64,000 bases of DNA from Symbiodinium natans (GCA_905221605.1 CAJNDS010002226.1:251001-315000), one strand, 5' to 3'; numbered from the stretch's first letter, positions 11,220-19,640 are shown. Translations and numbers: made by a program. The notes: generated from the sequence alone by a model not told the origin.

Positions 11220-11297
11220 CAACCTGAAGCCCAAAATTAAGCCCCATGAGGGGCTTTTTACTTGATGTTTCACCCCTCCCCCCCACTCACCCCCACC

Positions 11298-11342
11298 CCC
11301 AAACCCTAAACCCTAAACCCTAAACCCTAAACCCTAAACCCC
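11298..11342 (-). repeat. Telomere-like CCCTAAA array
   Basis: About six units, opposite to the array 80 bp upstream. Confidence 0.95.
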
Positions 11343-11896
11343 TAAGAATTCTAGGAGTGCTTTTCGGCGGGCGGAGGTGCGCGGGCTGTAACGTGTCATA
11401 GGTTTAGGCTTTTGAAGGGCCTCCCGCGTCGGGATACTGTAGGACCAGTAACTGACAATAAAAGGACACGCCTTGGGTGTATATAAACCCACCTCCAATA
11501 CAGTGAACAAGTAAGACCAACAAACATAGATCCGCTCTGACATTATCCGCCGAGGCCTTGGGCCGTAGGTGTCTGGGTGGCCCCACGCTCCCCCGTGCCC
11601 CCCCCACCCCCCCCCACCCCCCACCCACCCCACCTGCCCCCAGCCCCCTGGTAGGTCGCATAGCGTTAAAATGACCCCCCCAACCAATGTCAGTGCCTTT
11701 GCCTCACAAAGGCAAAAACCAAGTAGCTTCTGGCCCATTCAAAGACCGAACAGCATGGCTTCATACTCGTTTGTTTCCGGATGTTGTCCATCATTGCCGG
11801 TTTTGCCCGGCAGTTGCATTTTTGATCGGGCCCCCATGTCTTCAGCGACTGAAGCACAACAAGATGTGCTTTTGGGGAACACATACAAATATCATA

Positions 11897-11960
11897 CATG
11901 CGTACACACAGCACACACACACACACACATATTGCGTACACACGTACATCCACACATACT
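11897..11960. repeat. CA-rich microsatellite
   Basis: Contains a CA run of about ten units and ACACGTACATCCACACATAC. Confidence 0.85.
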
Positions 11961-12419
11961 GAAAGCATACCTAAAATAAGTTCAGGGAACGGGGACGTGA
12001 TTTTCACGTCCGGGATTAGATTACAAGCCCCATTACCCCCTGGCCTCCTGCACATGTCGAGCGTGGACTTCCTGCACAAGTGGTTCAGGGTTGAGGGTAC
12101 AGGGCAGACGGGGTCAAGGGTCTAAACCTAGGAATAATGAAATGAGGGAGCCTAACCCTAAAAAGGCCTAGATGTGCATCGCGAAGTCTCTTATACAATC
12201 CGAAGTCGCAAGCCCTGAAACCCAGAACCTTACCTACAACTGCATTTCTAGCCATGAAGCTTAGCGATCCCAACAATCCTAAAAGGCTACTGATGGTCCA
12301 TCTACGCTTCGATGGATTGTAAGGATTTAAGGTTTGTGGTGCAGAGCATAAGGCTTAGGTTGACCGCAAGGAAGCCACAACCGGTAGACTCCGGCAGCTT
12401 AGGCTTGAGCCTAACCCTA

Positions 12420-12518
12420 CTTTGGAGTAGACCCTGGAAAAAAAGTATACACTTCTAGGTAGAAGTAGCTAGACTAGGAACCAGAATCCAAAAAAAGTAT
12501 GAAAGTATAGTACTCCAA
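12420..12518. mobile_element. Family E element, copy 1
   Basis: It starts CTTTGGAGTAGACCCTGG and AAAAAAAGTATACACTT, and ends AAAGTATAGTACTCCAAA. The left flank ACCCTA recurs at the right flank, at the very start of a long CCCTAAA array, so the element may have inserted into telomere-like repeat. Confidence 0.75.
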
Positions 12519-12747
12519 AACCCTAAACCCTAAACCCTAAACCCTAAACCCTAAACCCTAAACCCTAAACCCTAAACCCTAAACCCTAAACCCTAAACCC
12601 TAAACCCTAAACCCTAAACCCTAAACCCTAAACCCTAAACCCTAAACCCTAAAAACTAAACCCTAAACCCTAAACCCTAAACCCTAAACCCTAAACCCTA
12701 AACCCTAAACCCTAAACCCTAAACCCTAAACCCTAAACCCTAAACCG
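12519..12747 (-). repeat. Long telomere-like CCCTAAA array
   Basis: About 32 units with a single AAAACTAAA slip at about 12650. It begins at the right end of a family E element. Confidence 0.98.
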
Positions 12748-12866
12748 AAAGGAATGTGGGTATTTGTAGCAGAGTAGGGATTGTTTGGGGGCGGAGTTCT
12801 GTTTGACAGCTGCTGTGCAGGCCTTGGCTGCTTGCTTCTTCTCCTGCAGGCAGGGGCTTAGGGTTG

Positions 12867-12952
12867 TTGAGGGTTTAGGGTTTAGGGTTTAGGGTTTAGG
12901 GTTTAGGGTTTAGGGTGTAGGGTGTAGGGTGTAGGGTGCAGGGGCTTAGGGT
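12867..12952 (+). repeat. TTTAGGG array turning into TGTAGGG
   Basis: About seven TTTAGGG units are followed by three TGTAGGG units and a TGCAGGG. Confidence 0.93.
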
Positions 12953-13347
12953 TGCAGGCAGAATGATCAGAGCCCCCTACTTGCATGTGCTTCGGGTACC
13001 GGATGTTCGGGTTGCATCCTGGTTAAACCCTGACACAAGTGACCCCCAAGAATTACTAAGGTTCATGGGTAGCTGGAAACAGAGATATAGCTGGCCTGCT
13101 ATGGCCTGAGCTAAGGCCCTCCTATCCCCTGACTGCTACGTACCAATACAGCAATCCTTTTGCTCGGAGGGGGTTTTTTCCCTGACTTATAAACGCCAAT
13201 AAGCCAATAAATCGGTAAGAATGGAACGGTGTTCCCTTCGCCCCGAGGAACCAAGAGGGTTTGGGGGTTTGGGGCTTAGGAACCCTAAACCCGAAACTCT
13301 AGGGGGTTAGGAAACGAACCTAAGCCTCCATGCACGCCAAAAATCTC

Positions 13348-13426
13348 CAAACCCTAAACCCTAAACCCAAAAACCTAAACCCTAAACCCTAAACCCTAAA
13401 CCCTAAACCCTAAACCCTAAACCCTC
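13348..13426 (-). repeat. Telomere-like CCCTAAA array
   Basis: About 11 units. Confidence 0.95.
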
Positions 13427-13492
13427 CACAGCCTCTAGGGTCCAGGATCGCCCTCGAGCTTCGCTCATCTCCTCAGGCGTCCTGAGTATTCG

Positions 13493-13556
13493 GATTTAGG
13501 GTTTAGGGTTTAGGGTTTAGGGTTTTGGGTTCTTAGGTTCTTAGGTTCTTAGGCTC
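13493..13556 (+). repeat. TTTAGGG array ending in TTCTTAGG repeats
   Basis: About six units then three copies of TTCTTAGG. Opposite orientation to its neighbour at 13.4 kb. Confidence 0.9.
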
Positions 13557-14002
13557 AAAATCACCCAGAAACCCTTACATAGTAAGGTGTTCGGGCCCAG
13601 AGGCCCCGACATAGAGAGCAACCCCCTAGCCCAGAATATGAAAAATGTTCGCCATGATGAAGAGAATATACCAGAATGAGATGCGCACTATTCGGAGGCG
13701 AAGTCATCTCGAGGCTCCACATAGCCCAGAATCCTCGCGTAGTATGTTTTCTGCAACCTACAATGGCTGTCCGTGGAGCCAAAGGGTGAACAGTGAAGGA
13801 CCAACAGGATCAAAGGTTCGGGGGCCAGGGTTAAAGGGGTTTAGGATCGCAGGTTGAACCCCAAACTTCACTCTGCCCATCAAGGGTTTACCCCACCCAG
13901 CCATCAATTTCTCGCCCAGAAGGAACGAAGCGCAAGATGTCAGAACTCACCTGGTTGTGAGTCATTTGTGAAACAGAGGACCTTGTAACAAGCCTAGCAA
14001 GG

Positions 14003-14738
14003 TTAACCATCAAGTTTTGGACCAGGCCAACAGCGAAATGACAGCACCGCTCCAATGCAGCACAGGACGAGGAAGATGAAGCTGCTCACCGCAGCATTGA
14101 CGACCAAAAGCCAGAGAAGGACTTCGACTACAAACGCAATGAGGAGGGCGAAAACTGCAGCAGCTACTACGGCCATGGAAAGAAGAATCTCCAGCTGAAT
14201 GCTGCAGGGATGCCGCAGCTTGTAGCACAGCCAGAGGACTAGCTGAAACACTGAAGGAACAAGTGCAAAGTAGTATGCGCCTGCTCGGGTAAGATTCTGA
14301 ACTATACTGTCGGCACGCATGTCTCGCAATTTCAGGTCCGAAGCCGAGATGTCCATGAACACCCATAGCACGGCCATGGAACCTAGCAGAAGGCGGCGGT
14401 AAGAAAAGGCCTTGCTTGCGAGCTGATGGGAAAGTGCCTCTCGGACGTCGGTCTGCACCAGTTTCTCGAAGGCATCGATGGACCCCAGCCAGGCATCAAT
14501 GCATCGAAGAATCGTTGTTCGGTCGCAGGGGCTGATGTCCACATGGTTGCGCTCGCAGCATGAGCTGGTCGTCTGTTGCATTGAGAAGCGGCGCATGTGC
14601 TCTGACATCATCTCCACCGTCCGGTAGTACACTCTGCAGGCATATGTCAGCAAAGTCAGGCACGGAAAGCAGGTAGCTGCCAGAAGTGTATAATATATCC
14701 AACTGCCGTGGTGCGGCAGCAACCTCAGCTCCCAGAAC
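14003..14738 (-). CDS. Exon 6: C-terminal membrane domain
   Basis: This long terminal exon encodes FWELRLLPHHGSW, a hydrophobic stretch (YYTLLAATCFPCLTLLTYAC), a Cys-rich soluble part (TTSSCCERNHVDISPCDR), a helix-like part with CIDAWLGSIDAFEKLVQTDV, then LLGSMAVLWVFMDIS and three or more further hydrophobic segments, ending PGPKLDG and TAA. The acceptor TAG-G at 14739 is preferred over the later in-frame Leu codon because it keeps FWELR. Base use is balanced and unlike the repeat-driven ORFs around it. Confidence 0.75.
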
Positions 14739-16814
14739 CTACCCCAAACCTCTTTGAAACCCTTATAAGCCCTTTATACAGGCCCCCCCCCTTAAATACC
14801 TCAAACCCTACAGGGCCCTACATACAAGAGGAAAAAGGGTACCACTGAGGGGGGTCCTCGGAACTGGTCCAGCACATTGAAGACACTCCTCGGTAGCCCA
14901 GCATAGCCATATCATAACATTATCTTGACCAGGAAACCTGGAACCCAAAAAGGCAGGAGGGTGCCAGAATAGTACGGGTGCCCTTTCTGGGGCCCCAAGA
15001 GTAACCTCGGAGTAGAAAGGGTGCCCTTTTTGGGTTTAAAGGGGCTTATAAGGGAAGCTAAACCAAAAAAAGGAACAATGGCCCACCCAGGGTCCTAGAA
15101 CAAGAGCAAAAAGTTGGGATGTTCCCCCTTATACCTGACAGTCCTTAACAGGGATTTTAGCAACCCCTATTATCATCCCTAATAAGGACTGTTAGTATAA
15201 GGGGGAACATCCCAACCTCTCAAACCCTAAACAAAAGAAGGAAAATAGTATCTTAAAGGATTTGTATAGGGCCCTGGTTCCCGCATTCCCTACTAAAAAA
15301 CCAGGGGAAGGGCTAAACCCTAAAACCCTAGAAGCCCTAAACCCTAAACCCTAAACCCTAAACCCTAAACCCTAAACCCTAGAAGCCCTAAACCCTAAAC
15401 CCTAAACCCTAAACCCTAAACCCTAAACCCTAAACCCTAAACCCTAAACCCTAAACCCTAAACCCTAAACCCTAAACCAAATAAAGGGCACCACAGGGCC
15501 AACCGAGGCGCAAGCCGAGGTTCAGCCCCAACAACACCGGGCCCAGGAGCTGCGGACAAACCCTCAGGCCACCTGCGGAATGCCTGGCTTTCGGGCTTTT
15601 AGAGTTTTTTTTTGGTGTTTTAACTTTGTGTTTTTTTCTCACTTTTTTAGATGTTTTTTTTTCGGTGTTTTCGGAAGATTTGGGGTTTTTTATCGGGTAG
15701 CCAAGAAGCAGACTGAACCTGACGCCCATTTTCAAGGTTCCGCATGACCCCAAAAAAACCCAAAACGGGCGCCAAGGTCTACCGGGATGCATATGTAGAA
15801 AAGCACTCAGCTCAAATACGCACCACCTGCAGGGCGGGGGTGTAAGGAAGAAATATAGGGGCCTTAGTAACGTATTGCAGAGGGTTTTGGGGGGGGTCGT
15901 TATAGTAGAATCATAAAGGGACCATAAGGGAATACGAATAGTAACATAGAGTCATTCCTTCGACTTTTTTGTTAGGGCCTAGGGGAAGCTAGTGCTTGGC
16001 CGATGCAGAGGCTTGAAATAGTTTACAAAGACTTCCAAAAAAACGATGTCCCAGCCACAGTCTTGTCATGTATGTGGGGTCCCAGAACACCAGCATGGAC
16101 TTGGATCTCTTTAAGATGGCGCCCATGCTCCTTAGTAGCCCAGTAGCCATATTATAGAAAAGGGCACCCTTTTTTGGGTTGGTTCTTTTTTGAGGGAACC
16201 CATAACAAAAAAAAAGTAAAGGGTACCACGGGGCTACCAAGGCTCACAACACCTTCGAATTTCAGCCTCTGGTCCTTCTGGTGTATGCAAGCGATGTCCA
16301 GGAACACACCCGCCCGCCGCTCGCAAAGCAGCAGGGTCAGCAAGTATGCTGCGGTGCCAAGAGGAGTGCACCATCGGCAGCTGAGAGGGGGCTCACCAAA
16401 CTCTGGCAACACACCCAGAATGTAAAGAGTAAATGAGACTGAGGCAACCAATGTTCCCACCACACAGGCAATGAAGCCGTTGTACAAGAATAAGATGTTC
16501 ATATACTTGAGCCACGCAGATGTCTGCCAACTGTGTGACCAGAACTCATCGATCTCGGAGGCTTCCTCACTGCGGTCGTGCATTATGTCCTGCCTCCCCC
16601 TCATACCATACCACAGCCCATGCTGCAGCACCCGGAAGACCCGGATAAGCCGGATCACGCGAGGCTGTGTCGCCTCCATCCGCGAGATCAGTCCGATGCA
16701 CTGCTCCTCAAACTCTTTCGGCACAACTTCGTCTCCTTGCTCTGGCTTCGGTTCTGGGGGGTTGCAATCCTCATAGGAGCTTCCCACGCAGACCTGCAAC
16801 CCATCGAGTGGCAT
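14003..16814 (-). CDS. Dinoflagellate-type multi-pass membrane protein, six recognised exons
   Basis: I built this split gene by hand on the minus strand. Exons are 16814-16246, 16130-16059, 15826-15783, 15572-about 15478, 14888-14865 and 14738-14003 (TAA). Residues near the front read DEFWSHSWQTSAW, then two hydrophobic segments, then VFLDIACIHQKDQ, SKSMLVFWDPTYMTRLWCVFEL across three exons, and a C-terminal exon with about five more hydrophobic segments. I know this motif order from large, functionally uncharacterised dinoflagellate families; the biochemical role is unknown and I do not assign one. Each well-defined junction has a GT or GA donor and AG followed by G. The join of exon 4 to exon 5 is unresolved: phases do not match if exon 4 runs to the repeat array, so a short exon may be missed or the gene may be decayed. 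The start ATG at 16814 is the first in frame, but an upstream exon is possible because the frame stays open and a GTAAGT lies just before it. Confidence 0.72.
14739..14864 (-). mobile_element. Intron 5, 126 nt, element-like with GTTC target duplication
   Basis: The intron begins GTTC-CGAGGACCCC and ends TTTGGGGTAG before GTTCTGGG. GTTC therefore stands on both sides (14861-14864 and 14735-14738). Near its start it has CAGTGGTACCCTTTTTCC, the family A end sequence. Precise excision gives Asp-Gln-Phe-Trp-Glu-Leu in frame with exon 6. Confidence 0.75.
14865..14888 (-). CDS. Exon 5, 24 nt (SVFNVLDQ)
   Basis: This micro-exon lies between two element-like introns. It starts GAGTGTCTTC after ...CTACCGAG and ends CTGGACCA before GTTCCGAGG. 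Joined to exon 6 it reads SVFNVLDQFWELRLLPH in frame, which is why I call it an exon despite its size. Confidence 0.6.
14889..14975. mobile_element. Family A copy at the end of intron 4, truncated
   Basis: On the plus strand it starts CTCGGTAGCCCAGC and CCATATCATAACATTATC. On the minus strand it ends GGGCTACCGAG followed by GAGT, so it would supply the AG acceptor of exon 5. Its other end (AAAAAGGCAGGAGGGTGCCAG) is diverged and interrupted by family C sequence. Confidence 0.6.
14998..15098. mobile_element. Family C short inverted-repeat element, copy 1
   Basis: The left end has CTCGGAGTAGAAAGGGTGCCC and the right end GCCCACCCAGGGTCCTAG. The body is TTTTTGGG ... CTTATAAGGGAA ... AAAAAAAGGAA. 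It matches 42767-42877 and the right part of 60761-60848. Confidence 0.6.
15113..15216. mobile_element. Family D palindromic element, copy 1 (104 bp)
   Basis: It begins GTTGGGATGTTCCCCCTTAT and ends with the reverse complement, with inverted arms of about 34 nt differing only near CCTGA/TTAG. Same length as the copy at 33842-33945. No clear target duplication (AAAA on the left, CTCT on the right). Confidence 0.85.
15315..15477 (-). repeat. Telomere-like array inside intron 4 of the membrane protein gene
   Basis: About 23 CCCTAAA units with two CCCTAGAAG junctions. In the gene's sense it reads (GTTTAGG)n and starts within a base or two of the apparent end of exon 4. Confidence 0.95.
15478..15572 (-). 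CDS. Exon 4 (LRVCPQLLGPVLLGL)
   Basis: It encodes LRVCPQLLGPVLLGLNLGLRLGW, which looks like the hydrophobic segment expected after RLWCVFEL. The downstream limit is uncertain. If it runs to the repeat array the donor would be the first GTTTAG of the telomere-like array, but that gives a phase that does not join exon 5; internal donors are possible. Confidence 0.5.
15573..15782 (-). other. Intron 3, 210 nt, T-rich
   Basis: The donor is CCCG-GTAGAC and the acceptor TTCCGCAG-GTGGCC. The first four intron bases (GTAG) match the first four of exon 4 (GTGG) at three positions, so it may be a worn target duplication. The inside has T-runs of 7-9. The frame happens to stay open through it, so intron retention cannot be excluded from sequence alone. 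Confidence 0.55.
15783..15826 (-). CDS. Exon 3 (WCVFELSAFLHMHP)
   Basis: This 44-nt exon encodes WCVFELSAFLHMHP after completing the Leu codon from exon 2. RLWCVFEL is the most diagnostic motif of the family and is only seen once intron 2 is removed. The acceptor is CTGCAG then G, the donor GTAGAC. Confidence 0.75.
15827..16058 (-). other. Intron 2, 232 nt, with terminal GTGG direct repeat and a nested family B element
   Basis: The donor is GTGGCTGGG and the acceptor CCCTGCAG followed by GTGGTGCG. The first four intron bases equal the first four bases of the next exon (GTGG), as expected if the intron arose by insertion with a 4-bp target duplication. A family B element (about 15852-15968) lies inside it. 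Confidence 0.7.
15852..15968. mobile_element. Family B short inverted-repeat element inside intron 2
   Basis: It starts ATATAGGGGCCTTAGTAA and carries AAAGGGACCATAAGGGAATAC, the core that recurs at 27.8-28.0, 49.2, 55.1 and 61.6 kb. The right end is diverged. There is no coding capacity. Confidence 0.6.
16059..16130 (-). CDS. Exon 2 (SKSMLVFWDPTYMTR)
   Basis: This 72-nt exon starts with the second copy of GAGC and encodes SMGAILKRSKSM then LVFWDPTYMTR and CT of a Leu codon. The donor is GTGGCT. It joins in frame to exon 1 and to exon 3. Confidence 0.75.
16131..16245 (-). mobile_element. Family A introner forming intron 1 (GA-AG), target duplication GAGC
   Basis: This 115-bp inverted-repeat element splits a conserved coding block. 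Read on the minus strand, the exon ends ...GGT GTT GT, then comes GAGC-CTTGGTAGCCCC, and at the far end GGGCTACTAAG followed by GAGC ATG GGC. GAGC is present on both sides, which is a 4-bp target-site duplication. Splicing GA...AG before the second GAGC gives Val-Val-Ser-Met-Gly-Ala-Ile-Leu-Lys in frame, which runs on into SKSMLVFW. The two ends are imperfect inverted repeats of each other for about 24 nt. The body (AAGGGCACCC TTTTTTGGG) matches copies at 7.8, 51.8, 54.4 and 55.3 kb. It is therefore both a dispersed element and an intron. Confidence 0.85.
16246..16814 (-). CDS. Exon 1: WSHSW region, two membrane segments, DIACIHQ motif
   Basis: This open stretch of 189 codons plus two bases starts at an ATG and ends two bases into a Val codon. 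It has an acidic N-terminal part, a basic region with RVIRLIRVFRVLQHG, the motif DEFWSHSWQTSAW, a hydrophobic segment (YNGFIACVVGTLVASVSFT), a second one around TAAYLLTLLL, and FLDIACIHQKDQ. A possible 46-nt intron (GTAAGT to TTGCAG) lies across the assumed start, so the first dozen residues are doubtful. It ends at the GA donor of the inserted element. Confidence 0.7.
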
Positions 16815-17068
16815 GGCTGGCACGGCGTTTCTACTTACTTGCTTTCGGCTGGCAACGTTGCAGTATGACAGCTTCTGAGAAGCTCGGGCGTAGCAGAAGC
16901 CACCTCAACCCTCAGCACCCCCATTGGGCCCATTGAGCCCTATTAAAACACCTTATCAAGCCCTCAAACACCTGCAAATCCCCCATAAAACCCCACTACC
17001 CCTGCACTTTGAGGTCGCTGCCAGGCACGAAACTCCCGGCGCTGTTCAGTGCCACAACGCACCTGGGC

Positions 17069-17236
17069 TCAGGGTTGGGGTTTAGGGTGTAGGGTGTAGG
17101 GTGTAGGGTGTAGGGTGTAGGGTGTAGGGTGTAGGGTGTAGGGTGTAGGGTGTAGGGTTTAGGGTTTAGGGTTTAGGGTTTAGGGTTTAGGGTTTAGGGT
17201 TTAGGGTTTAGGGTTTAGGGTTTAGGGTTTAGGGTT
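17069..17236 (+). repeat. Two-phase array: TGTAGGG block then TTTAGGG block
   Basis: About ten consecutive TGTAGGG units (17085-17156) are followed without a break by about 11 TTTAGGG units. Confidence 0.97.
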
Positions 17237-17621
17237 TCGAAGTCATAGCCGTTTCAACTATTTCATGTCATTTCGCCACGTCAATTCAGTTCGGAATGCA
17301 CTGTTAAAGTTATGTTCACCAAAGAAAAATGCGTTACTTCGTAGTTCTTTCTCCAAATGATGTGGCACCACTACGGCACTATGGTGTACCGGTGAGTGCT
17401 CCTGGAGTGCGTGATCTTACACTTTTTGGGCCCTGTGCCAGAACAATCTAACCGATCGATTAACTTAAGCGTGAAGCTCACGACTGTTGATGGCTGAAAG
17501 GCGGGGGGGGGAGGGATGGCAGTAGTGACGAAAGGCAGAACCATGAACCCTAAACCATGAACCCTAAAACCATGAACCCTAAAACCATGAACCCCAAACC
17601 CTAAGCACAAGTCCGCGTCCA

Positions 17622-17800
17622 ACAAACCCTAAACCCTAACCCTAAACCCTAAACCCTAAACCCTAAACCCTAAACCCTAAACCCTAAACCCTAAACCCTA
17701 AACCCTAAACCCTAAACCCTAAACCCTAAACCCTAAACCCTAAACCCTAACCCTAAACCCTAAACCCTAAACCCTAAACCCTAAGCCCTAAACCCTAAGC
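17622..17800 (-). repeat. Long CCCTAAA array
   Basis: About 25 units with two CCCTAA 6-mers and late CCCTAAG variants. Confidence 0.97.
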
Positions 17801-18175
17801 CCACCGGGATCTGGGCGTGTTCGGCGGCCTCCTCGAGTTGCCTTTCAATTTTCGTCAAGGGGCATTTGGGGCTCAGCGCTTTGGAGGACCTGAAGGGCTT
17901 AGGGTTTTAGGGTTTAGGGTTTTAGGGTTTAGGGTTTAGGGGGCAATACACTCAAGAAGCCCAAATCCGTTGTGGCTCGGAATTTCGAAGTTCGAAAGCT
18001 GATCAGCTCCACGCGACTCACCTTTTTGAGGGCTTCATAATCACCTTGATTGCCAAATCTACTGCTGAAGGACCCCGCAACGAGTCGCGCCCTAAGCTCC
18101 AAGCCCTTATCAACCCACCCAAGACAGACCACCCACCACCTCATATACCCGAACCCCAAAAACCTACAAACTCTA

Positions 18176-18290
18176 GCCCTAAACCCTAAATCCTAAACCC
18201 TACACCCTACACCCTACACCCTAAACCCTAAACCCTAAACCCTACACCCTGAACCCTGAACACTAAACCCTACATCCTACATCCTGTCTT
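18176..18290 (-). repeat. CCCTAAA / CCCTACA mixed array
   Basis: Runs of CCCTAAA alternate with CCCTACA and CCCTGAA. Confidence 0.9.
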
Positions 18291-18364
18291 CGTCCCGACC
18301 TCAGATGCGCTCTCGGTAAAGTGAGGCTTTGAGAGGTTCGGTTCGGGAGGCTCAGGGTTCTGGG

Positions 18365-18495
18365 CTTGTAGGGTTGCAATCCTAAACCCTACAACCCTAA
18401 ACCCTACGAACCTAAACCCTACAACCCTAAACCCTAAACCCTACAATCCTGAAACCCTACAACCCGAAACCCTACAACCCCCAAACCCCAACACT
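18365..18495 (-). repeat. Higher-order CCCTACAA-CCCTAAA array
   Basis: CCCTACAA alternates with CCCTAAA, giving a 15-bp dimer repeated several times. Confidence 0.85.
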
Positions 18496-19081
18496 TTAGG
18501 GTTTTTTCGAGCTTCGGGCTCCAGGAATTAGAGCTTGCAGTTGCGAGCGCCCAACCACGACAAGAAAACACAAACCACTCCACGAAAAGCCTTCGTGGTA
18601 AGAGCAGATCCTGCTTGGAGTTTAGGATGTTGGGGTTTACGGTTTAGAGCTTCGGGCCTGGGTTTAGGGTTTAGGGTACCTCGGGATTATAGGGTTCAGG
18701 GCCACCTTGGGAAGGATCCCATGAACGACCTGGCCCGGTAACTTTAGCGAGTTTCAGGTAAGGGCGGGGGAACAGTCTTACCCTACAGCATGCCCCTGCT
18801 AAACAACGGCTTGCCTTTGAGGTTGTAAGGGTCCTGAGCCCAAAACACCCTAGACCCTAAACCCTTCCGGATTTAGAGTTTAGGGATTTGGATGTTCCGG
18901 GCTTCGGTATGTCAGCTACAGCGTCTTGTCTACACTCCTGAAAAATGACTCAAGCCCCTGAACGCCTAAACCCAAAAAAATATCCGGCCACCCGAGCAGT
19001 TTTTGATTGCACGCTCTGTCGTCGTCTCCAAGGCGCGAGGAGGGCCCAGGCGGGATAGGCTCCCTTTCTACCGTAGCGCGA

Positions 19082-19177
19082 CTTAGAGGTCCAGTAACCT
19101 GGGGGAATTAAGGTTTGTGATTTTATAGGGACTAGAATAGCCCCAAGAGGTTAAAGGTTACCTGCTCTACTACTGAG
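19082..19177 (+). mobile_element. Family G introner-like element with GCGA duplication (96 bp)
   Basis: It starts CTTAGAGGTCCAGTAACC and ends CTGCTCTACTACTGAG. GCGA precedes (19078-19081) and follows (19178-19181). It would be a GC-AG intron with G after the acceptor. It shares the left 30 bases and the TTATAGGGA..AGAATA middle with the copy at 5 kb. Confidence 0.82.
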
Positions 19178-19541
19178 GCGAGGCCTAGGCTCGAGGATTT
19201 CGGAATCAGGGTTGGGGGTGTTACGGCTTCGGGTCAGGGTTCAGGATTCAGGTTGTAGGGTTTGAGAGTTCGAGGGTTTGAGGGTTTAGGATTTAGGGCT
19301 TCTAGGGCCCTAAACCCTAAACCCTAAACCCCAAATCCTAAACCCTAAACCCTAAATACACACCAAAGACTAGACCCCAAACCTATAGGACTCGATGAGT
19401 TCAGGGCCATGCCGCGCAAGCCTCGGGCGACCCTTTTCGGGGTAGTCGCTGACATCATGCAAGCTGAAACGGAAGAACTCGAGGGCGGCATCCGACCGTC
19501 TACCAGTCTGGGGTCCGCTTCTAAGTGTTGTTTTGGAGGGG

Positions 19542-19640
19542 GTTAGGGTTTAGGGTTTAGGGTTTAGGGTTTAGGGTTTAGGGTTTAGGGTTCAGGGTTT
19601 AGGGTTTAGGGTTTAGGGTTTAATTAGAGGGGTTAGGGTT
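19542..19640 (+). repeat. Telomere-like TTTAGGG array
   Basis: About 12 units ending in TTTAATTAGAGGGG. Confidence 0.95.

Larger units (their letters stand above)
8819..14002. other. Intergenic, arrays with unassigned spacers
   Basis: Besides the listed arrays there are degenerate repeats at 9620-9745, 9797-9830 and 10740-10825, a poly-C/poly-A run at 9424-9450, and a C-rich stretch at 11575-11645. No exon with a family motif was found. Confidence 0.5.
14889..15477 (-). other. Intron 4 region built of nested elements and a telomere-like array
   Basis: Between exon 4 and exon 5 lie, in minus-strand order, a telomere-like array (15477-15315), a small palindrome with GGGCCCTGGTT/AACCAGGGGAAGGG ends (about 15270-15305), a family D element, a family C element, and a family A copy that ends GGGCTACCGAG just before exon 5. 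I could not find the membrane segment that might be expected here. A missed exon would have to be short. Confidence 0.5.

Noticed and set aside
15472-15792. 106-codon continuous minus-strand frame across intron 3
   Set aside because: It covers part of exon 3, a T-rich Lys-rich stretch and exon 4. The middle part does not fit the family, while GTAGAC and TTCCGCAG-G junctions give a better protein.
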